A DNA stretch of 64,000 nt from an uncultured Pseudomonadota bacterium (lineage in GTDB: Bacteria; Pseudomonadota; Gammaproteobacteria; Steroidobacterales; Steroidobacteraceae), in contig CAISEB010000023.1 of NCBI GenBank assembly GCA_903884235.1, forward strand, positions 62,001 through 126,000. The letters run 5' to 3'. Both the position numbers and the translations under genes were made by a program. This document shows, piece by piece, positions 33,394-43,169 of the stretch. The stretch's first letter is position 1; each line of letters begins with the position of its first letter. The notes under the pieces are model-generated. The model was given only the letters and a program-made list of their open reading frames with translations, was not told the DNA's origin and did no database searches.

Positions 33394-34473
33394 TCACGAC
33401 TCGAGCGCGCGACTCTTTTCCTCGATGCGCTGCAGCAGGCGCTGCCAGGATTTCACGAACGCCTCGGCGCCATCGTGCTGCAGCGTGGAGGCGAGCTTGT
33501 CGACGTCGACGCCGTGGCCATGCAGGGCATCGAGCGTCGCGTCGGCGTCCCCTCCGTCCTCTGGCATGGTGCCGATCACCTCGCCGTGGTCCGCGAACGC
33601 ACGCAGCGTGCCTTCAGGCATCGTGTTGATGGTCTGGGGTGCGGCGAGCGCCGAGATATACAGCGTGTCGGCCGCCTTCGGGTCCTTGGTGCCCGTGCTT
33701 GCCCACAGCAGGCGCTGGGGGCGGGCGCCGGATGCCGAGAGCCGCTGCCATCGAGACGACGCGAGCAGGGCGCGATAGGCGCGATAGCATTGGCGAGCGA
33801 CGGCAATGCCGAGCTGATTGTGCAGGTCCGTCGGCAGCCCCACGTTCGCGGCGACGTCCCACCTGCTGACGAAGATCGACGCCACCGAGGAGACGTCAGG
33901 ATCGAGGCCCGCCGCGATCCGGCGCTCGATGCCGCGCAGATAGGCCTCCGCGGCCGCGATGTACTGCGCGCAGGAGAACAGAAGCGTGACGTTGATCGGG
34001 ACGCCGGCGTAGACCGCCTCCTCGATCGCGGGGATCGAGGCCGGCGTGCCCGGGATCTTCACGTACAGGTTCGAGCGATTCGCCTTGCGCCGGATCGCGA
34101 GCGCGGCCGCGAGGCTGCCCTGCGTGTCCGAGGCCAGCAACGGCGAGATCTCCATCGACACCCAGCCATCGGTGCCGGCGGTCGCGTCGTGAATCGGCCG
34201 GAACAGGTCCGCGGCGCGGCGCAGGTCGTCGATCGCAAGTTCAGTGAAGAGTTCTTCGCCGCGCAGGCCCGCGCGCGCTCGCGCGCGCACGTCTGCGTCG
34301 TATGCGTTGCCACTGCCGATGGCGGCGTCGAAGATACTCGGGTTCGACGTGAGTCCTGTGATCGAGTATGTGGCGATGTAGCGCGCGAGGGTGCCGTCAT
34401 CGAGCAGCATGCGCGTGATGTTGTCGAGCCAGAGGCTCTGGCCGATCGCGGCCAACCGGGCAGTGGGATTCAT
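33394..34473 (-). CDS. tal: Transaldolase
   Basis: 359 residues from ATG 34473; a TTG five codons upstream is in frame. This is the longer transaldolase type found in actinobacteria and many proteobacteria. The active-site lysine lies in NLYVKIPGTPAS, with GLTSNPSIF near residue 45 and INVTLLFS after it; DVSSVASIFVSRWD is the usual following block. It exchanges the dihydroxyacetone unit between sedoheptulose 7-phosphate and glyceraldehyde 3-phosphate in the cytoplasm. It stands alone; other pentose phosphate genes are not in the window. Confidence 0.95.
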   Translation of the reverse strand: MNPTARLAAIGQSLWLDNITRMLLDDGTLARYIATYSITGLTSNPSIFDAAIGSGNAYDADVRARARAGLRGEELFTELAIDDLRRAADLFRPIHDATAGTDGWVSMEISPLLASDTQGSLAAALAIRRKANRSNLYVKIPGTPASIPAIEEAVYAGVPINVTLLFSCAQYIAAAEAYLRGIERRIAAGLDPDVSSVASIFVSRWDVAANVGLPTDLHNQLGIAVARQCYRAYRALLASSRWQRLSASGARPQRLLWASTGTKDPKAADTLYISALAAPQTINTMPEGTLRAFADHGEVIGTMPEDGGDADATLDALHGHGVDVDKLASTLQHDGAEAFVKSWQRLLQRIEEKSRALES

Positions 34474-34568
34474 GTCGCTGGCCTGCAATCAGACGGGGAG
34501 GAACGGTCCACTGCCCCGGATTTAAACACTATTCAAGAGTTGCCGCGAGCCCGACGGCTGGGCCCTCG

Positions 34569-35798
34569 TCAGGCCACTTTCCCGATGCCCGCCAGGCGCC
34601 ATATCCACGCGACCGCACAGACACCGGTCAGCGCCCCGAGTGTGAGAAACGCCATGCGGTAGTCGCCGTACAGGTCGAAGAGCGCCCCGGCGAAGAGGGG
34701 CGCTGCGGCGAGGCCCACCAGGCAGACGAAGTACCACAATCCGTACATGCGGGCGAAGGCCCGGTCCGGTACCGTGCGTCGAACGACCTCGATGAGGATC
34801 GGGTCTCCACCGCCGACGAGCAGTCCGAGCAGGACCACGACGCCGATCACCGCGCCCTGACCTGCACCGTCGTGCAGTAGCGTCGCACCTGCCTCGACGG
34901 CGCCCATCAGCGCCAGCAGGACGCCCCCGGACTGCCGCGGCGTCAGCCACTGGGTCGTGACCCCGCTCAGGATGGTGCCGACGAGTGCGAATGCGGCGAC
35001 CGCCGCCATCGCGTTCCCCACCTGCAGCGGCCCGAGGCCGACGTCGGTCAGCATTGGGCTCAGCTGGGACAGCAGCCCTGCGTAGCCGGCGTAGTACGCG
35101 AGCGTGCTGATGCCGACGATCACCAACACGGCGATCGGAGCGAACGCGACGGGTGCGGCGCGCGGGTCCCGGGACTGCGTGCCGCGGTCCGTGGCCTGCA
35201 GGCCGGGATCCCGCATTAGGAACGAGGCGGCCGCCATGCCGGTCACCAGCAGCGCGGCGAGCGCCAGCGCCGCAGACCGCCAGCCATGCACGCCGACGAG
35301 CCACGCCGCAAACGGAGCGAGCGCCATGCCGCCTGCGTGCCAGCCGCAGAGCGAGATCCCGAGGACGAGTCCCGTCCTGGTCGGGAACCACCGGGCGATC
35401 GCGACGGACAGTGGCGTTAGCGTGAAGCACTTGCCGACGCCCATCAGGAAGCGGATTGCGTAGAACTCCGCCGGCAGGTGCGCCCGCGTGAGCCAGGCGA
35501 GCGCGCCGGCCTCGATCACGGCACCGGCGAAGACCATCCGCCGGATCCCGACATGATCGAGTGCGTACGCGGCGACCAGTACGAAAGGTGCCGCAGTCCA
35601 GAACGCGGTCATCAGCCCGCCGAGCACTGCACGGCTCCAGCCGAATTCCGCCTGCAGCGGGCCGAGGAACTGGGTGAACGCGTAGGCTCCGATGCCGAAC
35701 GCGAAGAAGCCCGCAAGGAAGACGCCGACGATTGCGCCGGCGACCCGCGCCCGGGTACGCCAGATACTTTGCGTGGAGACCGTCGAGGAACCCGTCAT
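34569..35798 (-). CDS. MFS transporter, monocarboxylate/oxalate-formate antiporter-like
   Basis: 409 residues from ATG 35798, twelve hydrophobic segments. The pattern of FGIGAYAFTQFLGPLQAEFG and FGWSRAVLGG early in the protein, the Arg/Phe-rich ARWFPTRTGLVLGIS loop in the first half, and a central cytoplasmic loop resemble the MCT/OFA group, which moves small carboxylates. Its start is 174 bp from the divergent enoyl-CoA hydratase gene, so uptake of a carboxylate that feeds acyl-CoA metabolism is a reasonable guess. Confidence 0.88.
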   Translation of the reverse strand: MTGSSTVSTQSIWRTRARVAGAIVGVFLAGFFAFGIGAYAFTQFLGPLQAEFGWSRAVLGGLMTAFWTAAPFVLVAAYALDHVGIRRMVFAGAVIEAGALAWLTRAHLPAEFYAIRFLMGVGKCFTLTPLSVAIARWFPTRTGLVLGISLCGWHAGGMALAPFAAWLVGVHGWRSAALALAALLVTGMAAASFLMRDPGLQATDRGTQSRDPRAAPVAFAPIAVLVIVGISTLAYYAGYAGLLSQLSPMLTDVGLGPLQVGNAMAAVAAFALVGTILSGVTTQWLTPRQSGGVLLALMGAVEAGATLLHDGAGQGAVIGVVVLLGLLVGGGDPILIEVVRRTVPDRAFARMYGLWYFVCLVGLAAAPLFAGALFDLYGDYRMAFLTLGALTGVCAVAWIWRLAGIGKVA

Positions 35799-35972
35799 CA
35801 CGCTGGTCCTGCTGCACTGCCCGGAGTCGACGCAGCATCGGGGATTCCGATCCAAACCGCCAGTGTTCGCGGCGTCGCAAGGCCGGATTGATTTGTGCGC
35901 GGGCCCGCGCCACGCTGCGCGTGGGTCGCAGTGCAGGCCGCGCGGCGGCTCGCCGAGAACCAGAGGACCATC

Positions 35973-36752
35973 ATGTCGATCCTGAAACTTGAATGCCGCG
36001 GTCCCGTCGCGACCGTGATCCTGAACCGCCCCGAGTCCAGAAATGCGCTCAACGTCGCCCTGCTGCTCGAGTTGCGCACCTGCTTCGAATCGCTGGATCT
36101 GGAACCGGACGTGCGCGCGATCGTGCTCGCCGGTGCCGGGCCTGGGTTCTGCGCCGGGGCGGACGTGAAGGAATGGGCGGCGGAGAAGGAACAGGGCGCC
36201 CCTGCACACGATTGGGTCGCCGAGGCGATCGCGATGATGCGCACCGTGCGCAACTGCTCCCGACCGGTCATCGCTCGCATCGATGGCGCGTGCGTCGGCG
36301 CGGGACTCGACCTCGCGCTCTGCTGTGATTTCCGCTACGCGTCCGAGCGCGCGAAATTCATGTGCTCCTACACGCACCTTGGGTACAACCCTGACGCAGG
36401 CGGCACCTGGCTGCTGCCGCGGGTCCTGCGCCTGCAGACGGCTCGCCGGTTCATCTATACGGGTGAATTGTGGCTCGGTACGCGCGCGGCCGCGGAGGGA
36501 CTCGTCGACGTCGCGCTTCCGGCCGAGGGGCTCGACGCCGCGGTCGAGGAATTCGCCGGGCAGCTGGCGTCCGGACCCACGCGCGCCATCGCGGAGTCGA
36601 AGCGCCTCCTTGCCGTGACCTACCAGAACGATTTCGAGACGCAGCTGGCGCTCGAGCAGGCCGCTGGCCTGCGCTGTGCGGCAACCGCCGATCACCGGGA
36701 AGCGCTCGCCGCGGCGAACGAGCGGCGCGCCCCCACATTCCGGGGCCACTAG
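35973..36752 (+). CDS. Enoyl-CoA hydratase/isomerase family protein
   Basis: 259 residues from ATG 35973 with GAGGACC upstream. The crotonase fold marks are AGPGFCAGADVKEWA (oxyanion loop, about 50-64), GACVGAGLDLALCCDFRYAS (second loop) and LGYNPDAGGTW. The Asp in PDAGG stands where hydratases often carry Glu or Gly, so reaction type (hydration, isomerisation or C-C cleavage) is uncertain. First gene of a set with an acyl-CoA dehydrogenase and an ADP-forming acyl-CoA synthetase on the same strand, 21 bp before the next. Confidence 0.9.
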   Translation: MSILKLECRGPVATVILNRPESRNALNVALLLELRTCFESLDLEPDVRAIVLAGAGPGFCAGADVKEWAAEKEQGAPAHDWVAEAIAMMRTVRNCSRPVIARIDGACVGAGLDLALCCDFRYASERAKFMCSYTHLGYNPDAGGTWLLPRVLRLQTARRFIYTGELWLGTRAAAEGLVDVALPAEGLDAAVEEFAGQLASGPTRAIAESKRLLAVTYQNDFETQLALEQAAGLRCAATADHREALAAANERRAPTFRGH

Positions 36753-36773
36753 GCACCCCCTCCAGGAGCCGTG

Positions 36774-37931
36774 ATGGACTTCAGCCTGACCGACGAGCAG
36801 AAGATGCTCACCGAATCACTGCGGCGTTTCGTCGAGACCGAGCTCGTGCCTCACGAGGATCTCGTCGAGCGACTGCGCGAGGTCCCGAAGGAGCTTGTCC
36901 GCGAGATCCGGCGCAAGGCGATCGAACTGGGGTTCTACGCCATCAACCTGCCGGTTGAGGTTGGCGGCGGCGGACTCGATTATTTCACGCAGGCACTCTG
37001 CGAGCGCGAGTTCGGCCACGTCGGCGATGCCCTGGCGACGGTCGTGTCCCGCCCAGCCGCGATCCTGCTGAATTGCCGCGGCGCGCAGATCGAACAGTAC
37101 CTCCTGCCGACGGTGCGAGGCGAGAAGACGGAGTGCTTCGCACTGACCGAGCCGGGTGCGGGATCCGACGCCCGGGGCATCACGACCCAGGCGCGCCGCC
37201 AGGGTGGTGACTGGACCATCGACGGGACCAAGCAGTTCATCTCGCATGCCGATATCGCCGACTTCATCATCCTGTTCGCGGTGACCGGCGAAGAGGAGAC
37301 TCCGAAGGGTCGACGCAAGCGTTTCACCGCATTCCTGGTCGATGCCGACCAGCCCGGCGTCACCATCAAGCCGCTGGCGTGCATCTCGGCTCGTGGCTAC
37401 AACCCCAACATGATCTACCTCGACAATGTGCGGGTCGGCGACAGCCAGATCCTCGGTGAGGAGGGCGGCGGTTTCGATTTCGCGAACGATTGGCTGTACT
37501 CCGGTCGCGTGATGCTGGCGGCACACTGCGTCGGGCGCGCCAGGCGCGTGCTGCGGATGTCCACGGAGTGGTGTGCGGGTCGGCGGGCGTTCGGCCAGCC
37601 GATCGGCCAGTTCCAGGGCTCGGGCTTCAAGCTCGCGGACATGGCAACCGACATCCACATCGCCGACCTCATGGTCCACCACGCGGCGTGGGGCATGGAC
37701 AACGGGACGATTACTCGTCGGGAGGCCTCGATGGTCAACCTGTTCGCGTCCGAGATGATCGGCCGGGTGACGGACAATGCCGTGCAGCTCTACGGCGGAA
37801 TGGGCTTGATGGAGGACCTTCCGATCCAGCGCTTCTGGCGCGACGCGCGGGTGCAGCGCATCTGGGAGGGAACGTCCGAAATCCATCGGGACGTGATCAC
37901 ACGCGACCTGCTGAGGGAGTGCCGCGCCTGA
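36774..37931 (+). CDS. Acyl-CoA dehydrogenase
   Basis: 385 residues from ATG 36774 (GTG one codon upstream is possible), with AGGAG seven bases before. FAD/substrate motif TEPGAGSDARGITTQA and the C-terminal catalytic region QRIWEGTSEIHRDV are visible; the Glu of WEGT is at the MCAD-type catalytic-base position. It oxidises acyl-CoA to enoyl-CoA and passes electrons to ETF. The stop overlaps the next gene's start by one base (TGATG). Confidence 0.94.
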   Translation: MDFSLTDEQKMLTESLRRFVETELVPHEDLVERLREVPKELVREIRRKAIELGFYAINLPVEVGGGGLDYFTQALCEREFGHVGDALATVVSRPAAILLNCRGAQIEQYLLPTVRGEKTECFALTEPGAGSDARGITTQARRQGGDWTIDGTKQFISHADIADFIILFAVTGEEETPKGRRKRFTAFLVDADQPGVTIKPLACISARGYNPNMIYLDNVRVGDSQILGEEGGGFDFANDWLYSGRVMLAAHCVGRARRVLRMSTEWCAGRRAFGQPIGQFQGSGFKLADMATDIHIADLMVHHAAWGMDNGTITRREASMVNLFASEMIGRVTDNAVQLYGGMGLMEDLPIQRFWRDARVQRIWEGTSEIHRDVITRDLLRECRA

Positions 37932-40024
37932 TGGGGCCCGTGACGGGAGAGTACCGCCGCCTTCACGACAACCTGCGTCGGCTGTTCCGCCCGCGCCATG
38001 TCGCGGTCGTGGGCGGCGCCCGCGTCGCGAACGTGCTCGCGACACTGCGCGCGAGCTGGTACGACGGACAGGTCTGGCCCGTGTCCACCAAGGTTGCCGA
38101 GATCCATGGATATCGGGCGTTCCCGGACTTCGAGTCGCTGCCCGAGGCTCCGGACGCGACCTTCATCGGCATTCCCGCGGAACCGACCGTCGAGGTGGTC
38201 AGGACGCTGGCTCGCCTGGGCGCAGGCGGCGCGATCGCCTACGCCTCGGGTTTCGCCGAGGCGGGTGCGACGGCGCTGCAGGAGGCGCTCGTCGCTGCGG
38301 CAGGTGACGTCGCGATCGTGGGTCCCAATTGCTTCGGGCTGGTGAACAGCGCGACCGGTGCGAGCCTGTGGCCGATTCACGTGCAGACGCCGCGGATCGA
38401 GCGGGGCGTCGCGATTCTTGCGCAGAGCGGGAATTTCAGCATCAACGTGGAGATGGCGCGACGCGGTGTTCCGGTTGTCTACAACGTCTCGGTCGGCAAC
38501 CAGGCCCGGCTCGCGATGGAGGACTTCATCGAAGTCCTCGCGGGGGATCCGGCCATTGCTGCGATCGGTCTCTACATCGAAGGCCTGCGCGACATCCCGC
38601 GCTTCGCCGGCATCGCGAGCGCGGCGCGAGCCCGCGGTGTCCCGATCGTCGCGCTCAAGATCGGCTCGTCGGAGCTCGGTGCGCGCATGACCGTGTCGCA
38701 CACCAGTTCACTCGCCGGCGCCGACGAGATGTACGACGCGCTGTTCCGGCGCGCCGGCGTCGCTCGGGTGACGACGGTCCCGGCCTTCCTCGAGACGCTC
38801 AAGGCGATGGTCGCGTTCGGCGACAGGCCGTGCCGGCGCGTCGCGGTCTTCTCCTGCTCCGGGGGTGACTCGGGCATGGCGGCCGACTGCGCCGATCGGG
38901 CGGGCCTCGTGCTGCCGGAGCCCGGTCGCGCCGTCCGGGAACGCCTGCGCGCCGTCCTGCCCGGGTTCGCGCACGCGTCGAATCCGCAGGATTACTCGAA
39001 TGCGCTGTGGGGCGCCGAGGCGCCGCTAACCGAGGTGTTCGCGGCCGGCCTCAGCGCCGACGTCGACGTCGGGGTCCTGGTGATCGACAGTCCGACCGAG
39101 CCTGTCACGCCCGATATCGCCGCCACGATCCGGGCGCTCGCCGAGGCGACGAAGATGTCCGGGAAGCCTGCGGTCGTGGTTCCCGTGCTGCCGGAGAACA
39201 TCTCGGCGAGCACCCGATCGCTCCTGGACCTGCGCGGCCTCACCGCGCTCCAGGGCCTCGACGACGCATTCCAGGCGCTTGCAGCGGCAGCGGCCGTATG
39301 CGACGCAGGGTGGGACCCGGGTCCGCCGATCGGTCGCGCGCCGCGGCTTCGGGAAGGCGTCCCCGTCGTGCTCGACGAGGCCGCGGCGAAAGCGATGCTG
39401 TCGAAGGCGGGGGTGCCGGTGCCTGCCGGGGGGGTCGCCGACCTGCATTCAGTGGCGGGCGTGGCCGAGCGCCTCGCCGTCCCGGTTGCGGTGAAGGCCT
39501 GCGATGCCGCGTGTACCCACAAGTCGGAACTCGGTGCCGTGGTGCTCAATTGCAGCGGAGGCGTCGCGGCGCGTGCTGCGGCGGACGAAATCCTCGCGCG
39601 GCTGGCCGGGAGCACGGCGGGCCTGCAGGTTGGACGCTTCCTCGTCGAGGCAATGGTGCCGAAGCCCGTGGTCGAGTTGCTGGTCGGCGTGAAACGCGAT
39701 CCACAGTTCGGCCTCAGCCTTGTCGTTGGCGCGGGTGGCGTGGAGGTCGAATTGCGTCGGGACACGGCGGTCGTGCTGCTGCCGGCGGACGATGCGCAGA
39801 TCGAGGCGGCGCTTCGGCGTTGCCGCGTCGCGCGCCTGCTCGACGGGTATCGCGGCGCACCTCGCGCGGACTGGGCTGCTGCGATCGCGGCGATCCGCGC
39901 AGTCGCGGAATTCGCGATCGCCGCCGGCGATCGCCTCGTCGAACTGGACGTGAATCCCCTGATGGTGCGACCGGAGGGCCTCGGGGCCTATGCGGCCGAT
40001 GCGCTGATCCGCTGGGTTCCCTGA
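37931..40024 (+). CDS. Acyl-CoA synthetase (NDP-forming), fused alpha-beta
   Basis: 697 residues from ATG 37931. Order: CoA-binding domain (HVAVVGGARVANVL, about 23-36), succinyl-CoA-synthetase-like flavodoxin domain, the phospho-histidine loop SHTSSLAGADEMYDALF (H257), then an ATP-grasp domain after about 470 (VKACDAACTHKSELGAVVL). This is the ADP-forming acetyl/acyl-CoA synthetase layout without the C-terminal acetyltransferase of PatZ. It interconverts acyl-CoA + ADP + Pi and acid + CoA + ATP. With the dehydrogenase and hydratase upstream it belongs to a short acyl-CoA catabolic operon. Confidence 0.9.
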   Translation: MGPVTGEYRRLHDNLRRLFRPRHVAVVGGARVANVLATLRASWYDGQVWPVSTKVAEIHGYRAFPDFESLPEAPDATFIGIPAEPTVEVVRTLARLGAGGAIAYASGFAEAGATALQEALVAAAGDVAIVGPNCFGLVNSATGASLWPIHVQTPRIERGVAILAQSGNFSINVEMARRGVPVVYNVSVGNQARLAMEDFIEVLAGDPAIAAIGLYIEGLRDIPRFAGIASAARARGVPIVALKIGSSELGARMTVSHTSSLAGADEMYDALFRRAGVARVTTVPAFLETLKAMVAFGDRPCRRVAVFSCSGGDSGMAADCADRAGLVLPEPGRAVRERLRAVLPGFAHASNPQDYSNALWGAEAPLTEVFAAGLSADVDVGVLVIDSPTEPVTPDIAATIRALAEATKMSGKPAVVVPVLPENISASTRSLLDLRGLTALQGLDDAFQALAAAAAVCDAGWDPGPPIGRAPRLREGVPVVLDEAAAKAMLSKAGVPVPAGGVADLHSVAGVAERLAVPVAVKACDAACTHKSELGAVVLNCSGGVAARAAADEILARLAGSTAGLQVGRFLVEAMVPKPVVELLVGVKRDPQFGLSLVVGAGGVEVELRRDTAVVLLPADDAQIEAALRRCRVARLLDGYRGAPRADWAAAIAAIRAVAEFAIAAGDRLVELDVNPLMVRPEGLGAYAADALIRWVP

Positions 40025-40088
40025 GGCTGATGCGGTCACCGGCTGGAGGCGCCTGCCCGGGCACCGCGTGCCCCTGGCCTGCGCTGGG

Positions 40089-40117
40089 GCCCGCCGGCCG
40101 TCGCGGCGCCGGCGGGC
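40089..40117. terminator. Strong hairpin between convergent operons
   Basis: GCCCGCCGGC and GCCGGCGGGC form a perfect 10-bp stem around a 9-base loop. It lies between the stop of the acyl-CoA synthetase (40024) and the stop of the convergent acyl-CoA dehydrogenase (40134), so it can serve both strands. Confidence 0.65.
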
Positions 40118-40133
40118 ACTTGCGGGCGCGGAA

Positions 40134-41273
40134 TCAGCCCTGCGCGAGCTGCTCGCGGCCGATGATCATGCGCTGCACGTCGGACGTGCCCTCGTAGATC
40201 TGGCAGACGCGCACGTCCCGGTAGATCTTCTCGACCGGGTAGTCGCGCACGTATCCATAGCCGCCGAGTACCTGGATCGCGGCCGAGGCGACCTGCTCGG
40301 CGGCCTCGGATGCAAACAGCTTCGCGATGCAGGCTTCCTTGAGGCATGACCGGCCGGCGTCCTTGAGTGCCGCGGCCGCGAGTACGAGTTCGCGCGCGGC
40401 CGCGACCTGCGTCGCCATGTCGGCGAGGCGAAACAGCACCGCCTGGTGCTCGGCAAGGGCCTTGCCGAACGATTTGCGTTCCTTCGCGTAGCGGGTGGCG
40501 TAGGCGAGCGCGGCTTCCGCCATGCCGACGCTCTGCGCGGCGATTCCGATCCGCCCGGTCTCGAGGTTGGCGAGCGCGATGCGGTAGCCCTCGCCCTCGG
40601 CGCCGATGCGCAGCGATTCATCCACGAGGACGTCTTCGTAGGACAGCTGCGCGGTGTCGGAGGACTGCTGCCCGAGCTTGTGCTCGATGCCACTGACCCT
40701 AAATCCGCTGGCGTCGGTCGGCACGAGGAAGGCGCTGATGCCGCGCTTCCCGGCAGCAGGATCGGTGACCGCGAACGTGATGACCACCTTCGCGATGCGG
40801 CCGGAGGTGATGAACTGCTTCACGCCATTGAGCAGGTAGCCGCGCCCGGAGCGCGTCGCGCGCATCCGCAGTGCCGCGGCATCGGATCCGGCGTGGGGCT
40901 CGGTCAGCGCGAAGGCGCCGATCATCTCGCCGGCAGCGAGCGGGCGCAGGAAGCGAGCCTGCTGTTCCGAGGAGCCCCGGCTGGCCAGGATCGCGCACAC
41001 CGGCGCGTTGTTGACGCTCATGATCGTGGAAATGCCGCCATCGCCGGCGGCGATCTCCATCAGCGCGAGCGCATACGACACGTAGTCGAGCCCGGCGCCT
41101 CCCAGGGCTTCCGGCACGGTCATGCCGAGGAACCCGAGCGCTCCCATCTCCGAGAAGATCTCGGCGGGTACCGTGCCGCTGGCTTCCCAATCCCGGGCGT
41201 GCGGCACGAGCCGGGCCTGCGCGAAGGTCCGGGCCGTGTCGCGGACCAGTTCCTGTGTGTCGGTGAGGATCAT
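40134..41273 (-). CDS. Acyl-CoA dehydrogenase, short-chain type
   Basis: 379 residues, typical length. TEPHAGSDAAALRM and the C-terminal end VLGGYGYVRDYPVEKIYRD, CQIYEGTSDVQR are those of butyryl/short-branched acyl-CoA dehydrogenases; the Glu of YEGT is the catalytic base. Divergent from the AMP-forming acyl-CoA ligase across 190 bp, so the pair may share a control region. Confidence 0.95.
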   Translation of the reverse strand: MILTDTQELVRDTARTFAQARLVPHARDWEASGTVPAEIFSEMGALGFLGMTVPEALGGAGLDYVSYALALMEIAAGDGGISTIMSVNNAPVCAILASRGSSEQQARFLRPLAAGEMIGAFALTEPHAGSDAAALRMRATRSGRGYLLNGVKQFITSGRIAKVVITFAVTDPAAGKRGISAFLVPTDASGFRVSGIEHKLGQQSSDTAQLSYEDVLVDESLRIGAEGEGYRIALANLETGRIGIAAQSVGMAEAALAYATRYAKERKSFGKALAEHQAVLFRLADMATQVAAARELVLAAAALKDAGRSCLKEACIAKLFASEAAEQVASAAIQVLGGYGYVRDYPVEKIYRDVRVCQIYEGTSDVQRMIIGREQLAQG

Positions 41274-41462
41274 CGGCGAGGCTCCGCGGGCCGGGGTCGG
41301 ACACGCTTTCTACACCCGGCCCGGGCCCGCCGCCATCCCCCGGTCCGGCCAGTCCCGGGCCAGAGCCTCCGCGGGATGTCAATCACACGGAAGGCGGGGC
41401 GGCGCCGGCGGCAAGGCATGGCATGATCCGGGGCGGGATTTCGTATCCGGAGACGTCGGTCC

Positions 41463-43163
41463 ATGACTGGAAGTGACGCGTTCCTGTCGCTGCGCGAGCG
41501 CATGCTTGCCGCCGGCACCCATCCCTCCGCCGATCCGCCGCGCGTCGAATGGCCGGCCGGGCTGCCGTTCAACTGGGCGCGCGACTATTTCGACTGGATC
41601 GCCGCCGGCAATGGTCAGCCGGCCCTGCGAGTGATCGACGACGCGGGCGCAGACCTGACCGTCAGCTACGCCGAGATTTCGCGCCGCTCCAGGCAGGTCG
41701 CGAACTTCCTGGCCGGGCACGGCGTCGGCAAGGGCGATCGCGTGCTGATCATGCTCGGCAACGTCGTGCCGCTGTGGGAGACGATGCTCGCGACGATTCG
41801 CCTCGGTGCGGTGATGATTCCGGCGACGACGCTGCTGCAGCGCACCGATCTGGAGGATCGACTGGAGCGCGGCCAGGTCAAGGCCGTCGTCACCGACGCC
41901 GCCTACGCCGAACGCTTCGATGGACTTCCGGCGGCACCGGTGCGCATCGCCGTGGGCGGCCGGCATCCCGGCTGGCACGCATTCGAAGACAGTGCGCAGG
42001 CCGGCGATGAGGACATCGGCCCCCAGACGCAGTCCGACGACCTGCTGCTGCTCTACTTCACCTCCGGGACCACCGCGCGGCCCAAGCTCGTCGCCCACAC
42101 CCACGCCAGCTACCCGGTCGGCCACCTTTCGACGCTCTACTGGATCGGCCTGCGTCCCGGCGACGTGCACCTGAACCTGAGCTCGCCTGGGTGGGCGAAG
42201 CACGCGTGGTCGTGCTTCTTCGCGCCATGGAACGCCGGCGCGACGATCATCGCGTACCAGTACGATCGCTTCAGTGCGCGGGCGCTGCTCGACCAGCTCG
42301 TCCGCTGTGGGGTGACGACGTTCTGCGCGCCGCCGACCGTGTGGCGGATGCTGATCCAGGAGGACCTCCGGCGCTGGCCGGTCAAGCTGCGCGAAGTCGT
42401 TGGTGCCGGGGAGCCCCTCAATCCGGAGGTCATCGAGCAGGTCCGTGCGGCCTGGGGCCTGACCATCCGCGACGGATTCGGCCAGACGGAGACGACCGCC
42501 CAGGTCGGCAACCCGCCGGGCGCGATCGTCAAGGCAGGCTCGATGGGCCGGCCGCTGCCGGGCTACGAGGTCGTCCTCGTCGCGCCGGACGGCGCCGTGG
42601 GGGACGAGGGCGAGATCTGCCTGGACCTCAGTCGACGGCCGGTGGGCCTGATGCAGGCCTATCTCGATGATCCCGACAAGACCGCCGAGGTGATGCGCGA
42701 CGGCTACTACCATACGGGCGATGTGGCCAGTCGCGACGCCGATGGATACCTGACGTACGTCGGGCGGATGGATGACGTGTTCAAGTCATCGGACTACCGG
42801 ATCAGCCCGTTCGAGCTCGAGAGCATCCTGATCGAGCACGCCGCCGTCGCCGAGGCTGCAGTGGTGCCGAGCCCGGATCCGATGCGCCTTGCGGTGCCCA
42901 AGGCCTTCATCTTGCTGCGCGCAGGGCATGAGCCGGATGCGGAAACCGCGCGATCCATCTTCCAGCACGTGCAGGCCCGGGTGTCGCCGTTCAAGCGCAT
43001 CCGCCGCATTGAGTTCGCGGACCTGCCCAAGACCATCTCCGGCAAGATCCGGCGCGTCGAACTGCGCAAGGGCGAGGTGGATCGGGTGTCGAGCGGCGCG
43101 CGCGGTCCACGCGAGTTCTGGGAGCAGGACTTCCCGGGTCTGCGCTCCGCGACATCTGGCTGA
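41463..43163 (+). CDS. AMP-forming acyl-CoA synthetase
   Basis: 566 residues. The P-loop is YFTSGTTARPKLVAHTH (about 200), the adenylation motif is GFGQTETT, then YYHTGDVA-x-RD and the final PKTISGKIRR with the catalytic lysine. Overall it is nearest the medium-chain (AcsM-type) and aryl-acid ligases. It activates a carboxylic acid to its CoA thioester in the cytoplasm. It is followed after six bases by the FIST protein gene, which suggests that the ligase and the sensor/kinase pair share a transcript. Confidence 0.92.
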   Translation: MTGSDAFLSLRERMLAAGTHPSADPPRVEWPAGLPFNWARDYFDWIAAGNGQPALRVIDDAGADLTVSYAEISRRSRQVANFLAGHGVGKGDRVLIMLGNVVPLWETMLATIRLGAVMIPATTLLQRTDLEDRLERGQVKAVVTDAAYAERFDGLPAAPVRIAVGGRHPGWHAFEDSAQAGDEDIGPQTQSDDLLLLYFTSGTTARPKLVAHTHASYPVGHLSTLYWIGLRPGDVHLNLSSPGWAKHAWSCFFAPWNAGATIIAYQYDRFSARALLDQLVRCGVTTFCAPPTVWRMLIQEDLRRWPVKLREVVGAGEPLNPEVIEQVRAAWGLTIRDGFGQTETTAQVGNPPGAIVKAGSMGRPLPGYEVVLVAPDGAVGDEGEICLDLSRRPVGLMQAYLDDPDKTAEVMRDGYYHTGDVASRDADGYLTYVGRMDDVFKSSDYRISPFELESILIEHAAVAEAAVVPSPDPMRLAVPKAFILLRAGHEPDAETARSIFQHVQARVSPFKRIRRIEFADLPKTISGKIRRVELRKGEVDRVSSGARGPREFWEQDFPGLRSATSG

Positions 43164-43169
43164 TCCCCA

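Noticed and set aside
34500-34540. AT-rich island TTTAAACACTATTCAAGAG as a promoter for transaldolase
   Set aside because: It lies at a suitable place, but no -35/-10 pair with normal spacing can be read on the minus strand.
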